From Ceratotherium simum simum (lineage: Eukaryota; Chordata; Mammalia; Perissodactyla; Rhinocerotidae): DNA of 64,000 bases. The first letter of the stretch is position 1. The number at the start of each line of letters is the position of its first letter. The DNA is taken from NCBI RefSeq assembly GCF_000283155.1, contig NW_004454177.1:6215060-6279059 (forward strand), in the 5' to 3' direction. The position numbers and the translations under genes were made by a program. The notes under the pieces were generated by a model. That model was given only the letters and a program-made list of their open reading frames with translations. It did no database searches and had not been told where the DNA came from. Of this stretch, positions 21,351-32,249 are shown piece after piece.

Positions 21351-21524
21351 GTGAGAAACCCAGCCAGACGAAGGAGCGGAAAGGAAACTTTGGGGGAGCC
21401 AGGATGCCCATTGGGTTGTGGAGTGCTGGAACCATCTCCTCTCCCCAAAGACGCCACATCACCCCCCTTATCCTGCTGCCTCATTATAGGTCTTAATATC
21501 CCCCTTTCCTATACTGGCTGAGCT

Positions 21525-21840
21525 AGGGTCATTTTTTTTTTCATGTAAAAAAGAATTATTACAAAATATTTCAAGTTGTATAAAATAATGACTCCCCTAT
21601 ACCCATCACCCCATCACTCAGATTCAATAACTATTAATATTTGTCTACACTGGCTTCCTGTCTCCCCCCCTACCTTGTACTGAAGTGCTTTAAAGTGAAT
21701 CCCAGGCCTCTTGTGATTTCACCTCTGCGTAACTCAGTATGAATCTTTAAAAGAAATATGACTATTTCCCATAGAACTGTATGACCATCGTCACTGCTTA
21801 TAAAGTTAACAGTACTTCCCTGTCATCATCCGTTACTCAG
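21525..21840 (-). mobile_element. Old L1 3' UTR fragment (minus)
   Basis: A poly-T start (21532-21541), then 'attacaaaatatttcaag', 'ctatacccatcaccccatc', 'agattcaataactattaata' and 'gtgaatcccaggcctcttg', matches the reverse 3' UTR of old L1 families. Confidence 0.55.
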
Positions 21841-21844
21841 TCTG

Positions 21845-22180
21845 CATGTGAGGGTCTTTGTGGTTTATGATCTCCTCCGAGCCCTTGCCCTGGGACATGC
21901 CCCACACTGCACCCTCCTGTTAGAGCTTGACTGGCAGTCCTTTCTCCAGCTCTTAATCCCCCATCTCCAGACCCCAACCAGAGCTCAGGTAATATTCTGT
22001 CCTCAGCCTCATGCTCCTTCTCTCGGCTACAGCGGGGTCACAGGTCTGAAGAGGACGTCCTGCAGACGCCTGGCGGGACTTGTGTGGGAGGAACGAGCAG
22101 TCCTGGCAAGTATTGGGGGTGGGGCAGTCATAATGACAAGAACGACTTAGATGTGTCAGGCTGCTGCTTTTCGATGTAAG
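21845..22180. other. Unassigned non-coding sequence
   Basis: No confident repeat or gene. Confidence 0.4.
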
Positions 22181-22181
22181 C

Positions 22182-22495
22182 CAGGACTTCCCAAAATGTG
22201 GTGTGCATGCCCTCGTGTTATACCAGGCAATTCTAGGGGGTGCACAGGTAAGCGTTAAAAAAAAAGTTACGTATTTATCCTAATCTTCATTAAAAAAAAA
22301 AATTAGAACCAGCACATCAAGCCCACGGTTTCGTGGATATAATTACTATAGATGAGGCCAGCCAGAAATGTTGGATGATGTAAGGTCAATTTTGAGAAGA
22401 ATACAAAATAAATAATAATGCGGAGGTATTTGAATAAGGCAAAAAAATCCCTAGTGGGACCCCAGGAATCGGTGCGGTTTAGGAGCCCTGCTGTG
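22182..22495. mobile_element. Possible hAT-type non-autonomous element
   Basis: The left end 'caggacttcccaaa' and the right end, read in reverse complement as 'cagggctcctaaa', form imperfect terminal inverted repeats about 310 bp apart. The interior has two A runs. No 8-bp target duplication could be confirmed, so the call is weak. Confidence 0.3.
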
Positions 22496-22497
22496 GT

Positions 22498-22640
22498 GGA
22501 AAGAGTAGAAGATTTGAACCAAAGTAATTTGAATTTCAGTCCAAGCCCTGTTAATTACTAGCCGGTCACCAAATCACTTAATCTCTCGGGGCCTCTCTCT
22601 ATCACCTGTCCATTGGGGCTGTGCCTCTCTGCTTCATTGA
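22498..22640 (+). mobile_element. MIR SINE fragment (plus)
   Basis: The order 'gatttgaaccaaagtaattt', 'cagtccaagccctgttaatt' and 'aatcacttaatctctcgggg' is a forward MIR, diverged. Confidence 0.65.
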
Positions 22641-22799
22641 TGTCAACCTCAAAGGTGGCAGCAAAGTGTTTTTAAACAGGGAAACCCTCTACAAGGGCAA
22701 GTTTTAAGATATGCTAAGAACTCCCCAGTTTCAAAGCTTCCTGTACCTCGTGTCACTTGCCCACACTCAGGGGTTCTGTGCAGCTCAAAACCTGGCTCC

Positions 22800-23030
22800 T
22801 GCCTCTCCGATCAGCTCTAAGTGCTGCAGGTCATTAAGCCTGGCCATTGTAATAAGCATCGATTATCATTATCAACATTATTATATTTACCTAAAATCCC
22901 TGGTGCATACGAAAATGCAGTGGGCTCTCACGTGTCTTTTGCTTTACAAGAACGATTTGCCGTGTCTAAAAACCATTTCTAGAATTAATTTGCCTACTGC
23001 AAACAATTTATATTAATGAAAAGCACTGAG
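22800..23030. promoter_or_regulatory. Candidate element with SOX and ATCGATTA sites
   Basis: CCATTGT (22844-22850, complement of the SOX consensus ACAATGG) lies 7 bp from ATCGATTA (22858-22865, CUT/homeodomain-like), followed by AT-rich 'tctagaattaatttgcctac'. Repeat-free. Function inferred. Confidence 0.3.
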
Positions 23031-23159
23031 TTGGGGAGAGATGGGGGGTGTTCTGCCTGCAGAATGTGTTTGCTTTGTTCACCTAGAATAAAAAGAGTGT
23101 GAGTGCATATTTGTTTTGAATACATGAAGAGTTGGGTGACAGGAGGAAGGGCTGCCCAG

Positions 23160-23340
23160 TGCATCTTATCCGGCTTGGTCTAGCAGCTCTCTCCAAGGCG
23201 GACTGCAGCTTCGGCAGGAGGCAGGCTCCAGTCGCTTGCATTTTAATATGCAATGATGTCTGTCATCTGCTTCTCTATATTTACAGGCCCCCTCTCGGGC
23301 TTGTATTTGATCATGATGGAGGAAGAAGCTGCCAGCCCCT
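23160..23340. promoter_or_regulatory. Candidate element with POU-like palindrome
   Basis: Contains TTGCAT-TTTAAT-ATGCAA (23236-23253), two inverted octamer half sites with six bases between them, and then 'tgatgtctgtcatctgc' and 'ttgtatttgatcatgatgg'. Repeat-free. Function inferred. Confidence 0.3.
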
Positions 23341-23344
23341 TCCC

Positions 23345-24200
23345 CCAGTCTCATCCAAGGCTTGGAATAAACTAAAGTGGGACTGTCTGAGCCCCCAACC
23401 CCAAGTCTCCCCATGAGAGCCTCCAAAAGGCATGTCTTGTTCTTTCTAGCAGCCTCTCTCCCTCTGCTTGTGCTTATTTTATTTATTTGGGTCGATGAGG
23501 CTCATTTTCCTCTCTACAGATGGCAGCAGGGTCCAGTGATCCTGCACTGATGCTCCCCACTTGTCAGAGAGAGAGAGATGGGAGGACGAAAAGAGAAGGT
23601 AAGGAAGGATCCAGCGAGGTGGGGTGGCTGTGAGGATGAGGACAGGAACCCCAAGCCAACCTCACCTGCCACTTCCCATCCTGAGTGTCAGTGTCAATGT
23701 TTAGAACTCAGCCTGCCCCACCCAGCCCCATTGGATCCTTCTGTTTGGATACAAGCATCTCAAATGTTTAGCGCTTGACAGTCCCTTGATGATAACATAC
23801 TTCAGAGCTCCCTCTAGCAGCCTGGCCGAGGCTGTGGGGTGTGAAGGCTCCGGCTCTGCCTCACTGGCATCTAGGGCACATGTGTGTTTGCATAATAACC
23901 TACAAAACGCTTCATGCCCCTCCATGCACTCGCTCTGGGGCCTCCAGGGGAGGAGGGCTTTGTCAACACGGCTTTGTTTGGGAGCTGCTGCCCGTGTTAT
24001 CCAGGATTAATTTGCCCCTGCCGTTGCACGGGCCACCGAATGCCAGACAGGAAACGAGAAGTGACCGGGACGGGTCCTTCGATTACCGAGGTGGCACTCT
24101 GTCCTCAGCAAGCAGACCCCTCTGTCCCGGGGGAAAGGAAGGGCTGCAGCACCAGCACATCACGCCTTCCGCAAGGGGTCACTGACAGCCAGCAGAGAGG
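23345..24200. other. Unique non-coding sequence
   Basis: No gene. A CTCF-like core (complement of gctcCCTCTAGCAG, near 23808-23825) occurs. 23890-24060 is repeat-free and of single-copy appearance. Confidence 0.45.
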
Positions 24201-24204
24201 CAGC

Positions 24205-24430
24205 CCCGGGGGTGGTTAAGAACATGGACCCTGGTGCCAGACTGCCTGGGTCTCCTCCCGGCTCACTAGCTGTGTGACCTTAGTGCCTCAGTTTCCCCTA
24301 CCCTGAAATGGGGGTGAAAATGGGACCTAGCCCAGAAGGTTGTTGTAGGATTAAATGAATTCATATTACCAATGTGCTTAGAATGACGCCTGCCACATTG
24401 AAGTGCCATGTCAGTGTTTGTGAAATAAAT
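24205..24430 (+). mobile_element. MIR SINE (plus), near full length
   Basis: The order 'gtggttaagaacatggaccc', 'gccagactgcctgggtc', 'ctagctgtgtgaccttag', 'tgcctcagtttcccctac' and 'gttgttgtaggattaaatg' is a well-kept forward MIR including the tRNA-like A box. Confidence 0.88.
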
Positions 24431-24439
24431 ACAATGTAC

Positions 24440-25125
24440 TGTTTTTCCCCCAGTGGCGATGGGTTACACTGAGGTCTAGAGTGATGGTCTCACCAAACCC
24501 CAGGATGTCAGCCCTGGGGAACCTAATCCTGGGTCAAGAAGGGCAGTAATTCCTTCAGGACCATGGGGCTCTTGCAGGCACAGGAAGACTCAACACAGCT
24601 CTCCCCACTCCCCCTTGAGGAGGGAGCCCTCCGAGAGGACCCCGTCAGTATGGGCCTGCTCTGTATCTGACTGTCCGTTAGGGTGGCGTGAGGGACAAAG
24701 AGGAGGCGTAGAGAGAGAGACTAGCTCTAATTCTGAAAACCAAGGGAGACTTTTTGTTGTCTAAAGTCACATTTTCCCTCCCTGTCATTTTCCCCTCCCA
24801 GAAGAGTAACCACTCTGAATCCGTCTCCCACTCCTTTAGGGCATCATCTTGGTGATGGCTCTGCAAGGCGCCGGGGCTCCAGGCAGCAGAGAGACGTAGA
24901 GAACATTGGCCTGACTCAGCTCTGACAGGCAGCTCCTCCATCTGGGGTCCCAGGCTCCCTGGAGGGGGGCGGGGTGAGGGATGTCATCAGCACTCACAGC
25001 CTGGACCAGGATGACAGCTCACATTGACGTCCCCAGACCTGCAGTGGGGCCGGGAATGGAGCAGGTGCCGGGAGGCAAAGCCCCAGGCTGCAGAGAAGCA
25101 AGGCAGCTGGGGGCAGCGTGATGGG
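24440..25125. other. Unique non-coding sequence
   Basis: No repeat or gene recognised. Confidence 0.5.
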
Positions 25126-25127
25126 AG

Positions 25128-25345
25128 GTGGGAGGAGCACAGAGTGTGGCATCAGGGCCTGCCTACCGGAGCCCTGGCTCTGCCACCGTCTAACGGTTGA
25201 CCTCGGGCAAGTTACTAACCTTCTCTCACCCTCAATGTCTTCAGCTATGAAATAGAGATAATAATATCCCCTTCATGGGGTTTTTTGGGGAGAATTAAAT
25301 GAGATAATGCTTGTGGCACCCTTAGTCATGGCCTGGCATGTCAGC
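25128..25345 (+). mobile_element. MIR SINE (plus)
   Basis: The order 'agccctggctctgccaccg', 'tgacctcgggcaagttacta', 'gagataataatatccccttc' and 'agaattaaatgagataatgc' is a forward MIR. Confidence 0.8.
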
Positions 25346-25349
25346 TATT

Positions 25350-26055
25350 TCAGTTATCAAGAGGAGTGACGCGTCTTGACCTAAGGGTAGGACAGCAGCA
25401 ACAGGAGTGAGCCCTGGCAAAAGCTGAGAGCCTCCTCCCTGTGGCCACCACAGCCTGTGGCCATCTGCCCAAAGAACTTGTCCAGAGAAGAGCCAACTTG
25501 GCTGTGTGTCTGTCCTAGAGGATGGGACCAATGGGGCTCTAGGAGGCTGGGGGGTGGCATCCCAGGGAGCCTCACCTTGTGATCATCACTATACTCTAAA
25601 AAGGTCAACTTGACCTTGGCACTGGGCAGTCTTTACTCCCAAAAGCTAAGGTGCCAGATGCAGCAAATTGCTGACACACTGGGAGATGTCAACCTGGGCT
25701 GGGGACATGTTCCTCCCACAGGAATCTGCCTCGGGCAATGTCCCTCAGAGCATAAGAAATCATCAGAGCACCCAGCTCATGGAAGGACTGGGTCCCGAAG
25801 GCTCCCCTCTGCCCTTAGAAACCCGCCGTGGAAACAGGCATCAATTTCTCTGAGCCTGCCTTTCGCTTGCCCAGCTCCTCACCACTGGTCCCACTGTAGT
25901 CCTCCTGCTTTCTGCTTCATCCTGCCTCTGGTCTAGATCTGATTCTGCCCATTGAATCTGATAAAAGGGATTTGAGCATCCTGAGCTAAGAACAGAGACA
26001 GCCGGTCAAAGGTCAGATTGCTCCCGTTCTCTGGCCCTATGCCCCTCTACTCTGA
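25350..26055. other. Unique non-coding sequence
   Basis: No repeat or gene recognised. The 108-codon frame at 25610-25936 has no domain. Confidence 0.5.
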
Positions 26056-26059
26056 AATT

Positions 26060-26130
26060 AGCTGGAGTAGGGGGGTGACTAACTTATTGCTAAGATCTCT
26101 TCCAGCTCCAACTTTCTATTATTTCTAGTG
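26060..26130 (+). mobile_element. L3/CR1-like 3' tail
   Basis: The segment 'tgctaagatctcttccagct', followed by 'ccaactttctattatttctag', resembles the end of L3/CR1 or MIR-like families. Short and diverged. Confidence 0.35.
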
Positions 26131-26134
26131 TAGC

Positions 26135-26675
26135 TATTTGGTGGGGCCCCAGGCTATTGTCTCCAAATCCTAGGAAGAAATGTCCATGCAGAATGCAGGA
26201 TACCTTGGTGGCCCCACACAGCCGCCGAGAACAAACCTTTAGAAGAGTCATACAGAACCTCTGAGATTTTGCTCTTTCTACCTGAAGTAGGCTCTGCCAG
26301 GAAAACATCTCCTTTATCTTGTCATTTTTGGTGCTGCTGCTGCCATTAGAACAAGGAGTTCTCAAACTCTTGCCACAGTGACGTCAGATGAGGTCTGGAT
26401 GTCACATTCAGAAGGAAGAGTAGAGACGCTGGACAGCACTGCCAGCCACTGCTGGCTGAGGGGTCGGGGGCTCCCAGCTGTAACCAGAGAACAATGTGCA
26501 TTACATCATTTCGTCATGGCGTTTGGAGTGGAGCTCCCGCTCCATCCATCACCGGCAGAACCTGGACTGCACTGGAAGTGGGAAAAGACAAGGTGAAGGA
26601 AGAGAACTGTGGGAAGCCACATGGAAAGAGACAAGTTCCAGCCCCGCTCAGCCGCGTTGCTAAGGCACAGGGTGT
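26135..26675. other. Unique non-coding sequence
   Basis: No repeat or gene recognised. Confidence 0.45.
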
Positions 26676-26679
26676 ATAA

Positions 26680-26890
26680 CCACCACTTCCAGTTCTTGAG
26701 CACCTGCCATGGGCCAGGTGCTGTGCATGTCGTCACTTGTTATCAAAACCCTGTAAGGGAGGCATCTTGGTCCCTAGCAAATAAAATAACCGATGGTCAG
26801 AGAGGTTAAAGAGCTTGGCGGAGGTTATACAGCTGGAAAGAGCATAGCCAGGATCCAGGAACACATGTCCGTGCATTTTTCAGGATACTG
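26680..26890 (-). mobile_element. MIR SINE (minus)
   Basis: The order 'ttcttgagcacctgccatgg', 'ccaggtgctgtgcatgtcg', 'ggtcagagaggttaaagagc' and 'ttatacagctggaaagagc' is a reverse MIR. Confidence 0.78.
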
Positions 26891-26894
26891 CGCT

Positions 26895-27940
26895 GAGCCT
26901 CAGTTAGTTGGTCTGTAAAATGGGAGTCTCACCTGATTGTGTGTTGCTTTGTCAATGGTAAAGCTAAACATACACATAGGGAGAGGGTGGATGGTGGGGA
27001 GAGGTGTGACAGGCTGGGCAGAGGGAGAGAGGGAAGGCTGCAGATAATGAAAGCCTCTCTGGAAAGTTCTGGCCAGCTCCCTAGGCTCAAAGAGGCTTCT
27101 GGGAGACCCGCTCAATCTTCTTGATTGAGCACATTGGGCTCCTCCCCTCTAGCATATCCCCTCCAGGCAAGGAGAAGTGAGACCAGACAATGGGGAGCTG
27201 GAAGAATCAGGTGACACCTGTGAGTCACTCACTCATTGCCAAGACACCCCAGGACAAGGGCGAGGAGAGAGGTAGGAAGAACTGGTGGGAAAAAACACTG
27301 GGAGGAGTTCAGGCTGCCCTATGCCATCAGCCCCTCCCCAATACCATTTAAACACCACCCTTTAGCTAAGGAAATGGGAACTGGAGAGAGCGGGGTAAAA
27401 TCTAGTGCAGATATGGACTCCATGACCTCCCCAAAAGGTCCCAGATTTCCATTTTTGTATCTCATGGCGAGCTTGGGTCTGCCCAAAGAGACCCGCAGAA
27501 TGTTTATTTGGAGCGTGGGTAATATGTGTCTGAGAAGAGAACGTTGGAAAAGAAAGTGTCCTTGCTGTGACCTACTTGGGAGGAGGAGGAGGAGGAGCAG
27601 GATGTTCCCTTAACTCAAGGTGAGCCTTACGAGAAACAATGCCCCACTTCTTGGGGTCAAAGAGCAGGCTGCGCTAAACCTAGGGGTGGGAAGTTAAGGA
27701 ATCGAGTTGGTCTCTCCACTAGGATGTTGCAAAGGAGTAGGGGTCCTCCTCCACCCAGATGGCTACCTTGTAGGGCCACAGTGGAAGTCCCTGGAGAATC
27801 AGCTGTTTCCTGTGCCTTGGAGTGGGGGTCCTCAGCCTCCTGCCACTATCTTCCCATAGAACGTGAACCATGCTCTAATGTATGCAGGTGGAGGAGAGAG
27901 GTAAGATGGGTGGCAGGCAGCAGGTAGGTGTGAGGTGCCA
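26895..27940. other. Unique non-coding sequence
   Basis: No gene or repeat family. A short GGA run occurs at 27580-27597. The 125-codon frame at 27236-27613 is basic and runs into that simple repeat, so it is not supported. Confidence 0.5.
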
Positions 27941-27947
27941 AGAGCAG

Positions 27948-28112
27948 AGCCCTGGGCCCAGAGTCAAGAGATCTGCATTCTAATCCCACCTCTGCCACCA
28001 AATGTGTGATCTTGGGGATGTCAATTCCCCTCCCTAGTGTTTTGGATCCGTAAAAGGAGAAGGTTGGTCCAGTTGGTTCTCAGGTCCCTCCTCCTGGCAT
28101 TCTAGGGTTCTA
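27948..28112 (+). mobile_element. MIR SINE (plus)
   Basis: The order 'gcattctaatcccacctctg', 'tgtgtgatcttggggatgtc' and a 'tggcattctagggttctaga' tail is a forward MIR-type element. Confidence 0.68.
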
Positions 28113-28124
28113 GAAGTGGTCAGT

Positions 28125-28385
28125 CACCCAAGGGCTTTCAGGCCTTTATCAGCAAATATTTGCTGAGAGCCTCCCCTGCCCCAGGCAAGGTGCTGGATGC
28201 TCAGGACATTCAGATGAATCAGGGACCATCCGGCCCTCAGGGTTCTCAGGCAGACAGTCAGCTCCAGGCCTGTGATAGAAACACAAATGCTATGAGAACA
28301 TGGAAAGGTGTGATTCATTCAGACAGGAAATAACCAAGAAGGTTTCACAGAGGAAGTAACATTTCAACTGAGCCTCCAGGAATGA
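28125..28385 (-). mobile_element. L2 (minus)
   Basis: The order 'caaatatttgctgagagcct', 'caaggtgctggatgctcagg', 'gccctcagggttctcaggca' and 'aggtttcacagaggaagtaa' is reverse L2. Confidence 0.65.
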
Positions 28386-28389
28386 GTGG

Positions 28390-28865
28390 GGTCCCCTGGC
28401 CTGGTGACTCACACTCCCTGAGCTCCCCAACAAAGGCACCAGTTCTCCCACCATGCTTGTCCCGCTGTCCCTCCTACATGTCACAGCTCAATGACTATCA
28501 ACAGGGGATGCTATTAGAAGTCGACTCTGTGATGACATCCCTTAAATACCAATGCTGCTCTTACTTATGCACGTGTACAGATATATTTGTAGAAACTATG
28601 AAACCACTCATTTAAAACAACAGATAACCCCCCAAAATTATTTCCATTTGATTTTGCCCTGGGGGGTAGAAAATATGAATTCTTAATTCCATTTTGCTGA
28701 GCATCAAAATGAGATGAGTCACATGGAAGCACTGAATGACTATAAAGAGAGGAAGCTCTGAATAATCCTGGGAGAGAATACTGGCAAGGATAATCTGGAC
28801 CGAAATCATCAAAATGAAGCTGTAGCAGATAGTGAGGCCATCCATTACTAACTAGTAATATTTGC
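28390..28865. other. Unique non-coding sequence
   Basis: No gene or clear repeat. AT-rich from 28600. Confidence 0.45.
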
Positions 28866-28874
28866 TATGACTTA

Positions 28875-29055
28875 TGTCATATTATAACAAGAGCTAATAT
28901 TTAGTGAAGACTTGCCTTGTACCATCGTTGCGCGGGGTACTTCCCTCTTCCTCCCAACAACTCTGGGAGGTAGGTACTGCTGTTAAACTGTTTTACAGAT
29001 GAGGAGACTGAGTACCTTGCCCCAAGCCCATACTCTTTGCCACTGTGTTGCACTT
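28875..29055 (-). mobile_element. MIR SINE (minus)
   Basis: The order 'gagctaatatttagtgaaga', 'aacaactctgggaggtaggt' and 'tttacagatgaggagactga' is a reverse MIR. Confidence 0.75.
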
Positions 29056-29059
29056 GGAG

Positions 29060-30175
29060 ATACAACATCATCTCGGTTCAAATTTAACGAGGAACCCTCA
29101 AAGCTATTCAAAACCAACTAAGGCAGCCACACACTGGAGATGATGCACATGTCTGATTTTTCTTGACTCAGAACACAGAACAAATAGTGCAGCTGCCAGA
29201 ACCCACCCAGGCCCTGAGAACTTTGCTCTGACGACTCTGAAAGGGCAAGACAGAGGGGTATAGTTTCGTGCTGAGCAAGTCTCATTGATTCCACCAGGTG
29301 TCCATGGGCACTCTCTGGATCTGGGCAGACCTGGTCCCATGCAATTCCTTGATACAGGCCTGATCGCAGACAGATGCCTTGCTTTCTGGCTTGGCTTTGG
29401 GATTGGCTATTCCTCCTAAACATCCCCATCTCTCCGAGATAGAATTTGGCTCCTGAGACTGGTAGGACTCTAGCCTGATGGGGAGTGGGGTGGGGCAGGT
29501 GATGAATCAGACCAAGAATCCCAGCATCTAGGTTTCAGATGCAAAAATGGAGCTAGAACAAAGATGTTATCCCTGCCCCTCAGGGCTAGAGCCCAAAGTT
29601 AGAGACAGGGGAGATGAGGCCAGCTTTGAGTCAGTCATCTGAATGCAAGAGGACAGAAGCAGAAAAGAATTTAAATGTGTTTCTATTTTCTTGGTTCCCT
29701 GAGGATCCCTTAATGTTGCATGGGAGGTGGGACAGAGGGAGTGAGGAGTAGGAAAATCTCCACAAAGCAGTCTTGGCCCTTAGCTGGGAGGAGATGGCCC
29801 CCCGCAGGGTACCAGGAAGTTGCCCCCACCCCAAAATGTCACAGCTTCTTTCCTTTGGCTGAAAGCATTGTGCCTGTTAAAATGCAAATTCCCGGAGATG
29901 AGCAATGTTAGACCATATCTGTTTTTTATACCACTGTCTGATGAGGTCCATAATCCTAGGGAATGTGGGGTAAACAGGACCTCCAAGATCTGGGTTCCAC
30001 CCCCTCCCATTTTGTGGATGAAGATGTGGAGAGGGCACACCATGACCAGGGGGATCTGGGCCTGTGCTGTCAGATGCTCCCAGAAGGGGGAAAGGCAGAT
30101 GTGTACATGCAAAGGGGTGACTAGCAATGCAAGGCAGAGTGTAATGGTGCTTGTGACAGGAGTTGAAGGGGGAGA
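29060..30175. other. Unique non-coding sequence
   Basis: No gene. Three G runs near 29480-29495 fall one short of a quadruplex. Frames of 124-157 codons at 29780-30253 overlap on opposite strands and lack domains. Confidence 0.5.
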
Positions 30176-30179
30176 GCAG

Positions 30180-30600
30180 CGTCGGCTGGGATAATCTGGA
30201 AAGTCACCCCAAGGAGGAGGGGCTGCAGCTGAGCCTTGTGGGATGGCAGACATTTGGATTTGATGGCCAGGGGATTCACATGGGGAGAGATGATGTCAGA
30301 CCATGGAGGCTGAACGACAGGCTTACACTTTGGATAGAATCCCATAGGAAAAGGGGAGCCAAGCAAGGACCTTGAGTAGAGGGGTGCTGATGGGGGAGCG
30401 TGTTTAAGAAGATTTGCCTGGCAGAGGGATATGTGGCAGGAATTGGAAAAGGAAAGACCAGAGGCGAGGAGACTCAAACGTGAGAGGTCTGGTGATGGAA
30501 GGGGCACTAGAAATAGATAGGGAGGAAGAAACGAGGGACAAGGATCCCAAGACTGTCCAGGCTCCCCAAAGCAGTATGGGGAGGGGAAAAGCCATGGTTT
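30180..30600 (-). mobile_element. L2-like remnant (minus)
   Basis: The order 'accccaaggaggaggggctg', 'ctgagccttgtgggatggc', 'gaatcccataggaaaagggg' and 'gggtgctgatgggggagc' follows the upstream part of reverse L2 copies. Worn, with approximate ends. Confidence 0.45.
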
Positions 30601-30609
30601 CAAGAATTA

Positions 30610-30775
30610 GAAAACCACCTGGTCACTGGGTGACCTTGAGGAACTCACTTCATCTCTCTGGGCCTCAGTGTTCTCATCTGTCAAATGGGAATGCTAATAA
30701 TATCCCTGCCTCCTATGCAAAGTCTTTGTGAGAATGAAATGAGACCCTGATATGGAAGCACTCTGAAAGGGTGAA
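30610..30775 (+). mobile_element. MIR SINE (plus)
   Basis: The order 'cactgggtgaccttgaggaa', 'tctctgggcctcagtgttct', 'catctgtcaaatgggaatgc' is a forward MIR. Confidence 0.8.
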
Positions 30776-30779
30776 GGGC

Positions 30780-31195
30780 TGTGCACATTTTTTGGTCCAC
30801 TTTCCCCCTTGGAGATTGATACTGAAAAGTCCCATATTTCCCCCACCCAGGCTCCTTCACCGCCAACCTTATTTACTTCAAAGCACAAATAGGAAAGATT
30901 TCTTTCCAGCACACTGGGATAAACTGACTGGGCTGCTGGCAGCCAGAAGGCCTTCCGGAGCCACCCCATGCTCCGGGCCCCATCCAGCTGCCCTGGGGCT
31001 GAGGGGATCAATATCCCAGCACAGACACAACCCATTGGCCAGGGCACCCCGGTTGGAAAGCTTGAGCTCAGCCAGTCCTCGAGATGGAGGGTCCTGGCAT
31101 CGAGGCAGGGCCCTGTGGGGTTTTGCTCTCCCTTCCAGTCTAGCACTGTCTGGTTTTCACTTGGCAGGCCTAAGGATCCCCCTCACTCTCCATCC
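30780..31195. other. Unique non-coding sequence
   Basis: No repeat or gene. Frames of 104-156 codons on both strands overlap and carry no domain. Confidence 0.5.
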
Positions 31196-31199
31196 AACC

Positions 31200-31660
31200 A
31201 GGAGCATCTCTCTCTCCCTCCCTCCCCACATGCTTGCCTAGGCGTCCTTAGGCATAACCACTTAATTTATTTATATTTATGAAACCTCCAACTAGGTCAA
31301 CGCACTTTCATGCACATCTTAATAATTGTTGATATAGTGGGGAGAAGAAGAGGATCACGTGGGCTGTAGGAACCAGCACATCCCTCTCTCCACCAGCGAG
31401 GCCATCAGGGACTCAGTGCAAGGAAGATGCCTTTGTTGGTGTGCTAATTGCTGAGTCCATATCAACGCTGCCTTCCACAGCACCAGTCAGCACTTCTCCA
31501 AAGAAATGCAGAATGGTTTTGTGGTTTCAAACCACATTGCACCCCGAGATCCCCCTGGACTTGTAAATGGATATAGAGCCCAAAACCCACAAAGCAGCAG
31601 CTGAAATGACATTAGACACTGAGTCCAAAAGAAATCAGGCTGTGATTCTCACAATAAATG
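31200..31660. promoter_or_regulatory. Candidate enhancer with RUNX palindrome and MARE half
   Basis: Repeat-free block holding TGTGGTTTcAAACCACA (31520-31536), TGCTGAGTC (31449-31457, nine of ten bases of a MAF/NRL-type MARE half), 'gtgctaattgctg' and AT-rich 'cttaatttatttatatttat'. Motifs are seen directly; enhancer activity and conservation are inferred. Confidence 0.4.
31520..31536. promoter_or_regulatory. Inverted RUNX-site palindrome
   Basis: A perfect 17-bp palindrome around one central C: TGTGGTTT then AAACCACA. Each arm contains the full RUNX consensus TGTGGT with its favoured T after it. Confidence 0.5.
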
Positions 31661-31664
31661 GAAC

Positions 31665-32005
31665 CTAACTTTTCTCCTCTGCAAGTCCCAGATGCCCTTC
31701 TTGTTCCCTGCACTCATCCCGATCTCCTCACAGTGCACTTGCTCTTACTTGATCCTGAGAGCCCCTCAGTGGTCGTGGGACTTTCTGCCTCCAGGAGAGC
31801 TGTAGTGTGTGTCTTACAGGGAGCTGTACCCTAGGGATCAGGGATGGGTCTCTAAGTCATGTATAAAACGAAGTGAATTTGAAGAGATAGGAATGAGCTC
31901 AGGGGACAAGAAGGGCCTCTGGAAAAGAGAGTAGAATCAATGCAAACAAGTAACCAAATTTGCCGTATTGGTTTCTAGAAAGGCCATACATACCCTGATA
32001 TGCCT
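31665..32005. other. Unique non-coding sequence
   Basis: No repeat or gene recognised. Confidence 0.45.
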
Positions 32006-32007
32006 GT

Positions 32008-32215
32008 GGAGTGCCACCATGATTAAATCCTTCGGCTTCGAGATCAGAAGTCTGGAGTTTAAATCCCAGCTTCATGCCTTATTAGCTATGTGACCTTAAT
32101 CAAGTTAACTAATATTTCTAAGCCTCAATTTCCTCATCTATGAAATGGAGATCATGATAGTACCTAAATCAGAGTTGTCTTGAGAATGAAAAGAGAGAAC
32201 ACATGCACACAAAAA
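32008..32215 (+). mobile_element. MIR SINE (plus)
   Basis: The order 'gagtttaaatcccagcttca', 'ttagctatgtgaccttaatc', 'cctcaatttcctcatctatg' and 'agttgtcttgagaatgaaaa' is a forward MIR. Confidence 0.82.
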
Positions 32216-32249
32216 TTTTAATGCCTGGATTTTACGTGCATCATGCTCA

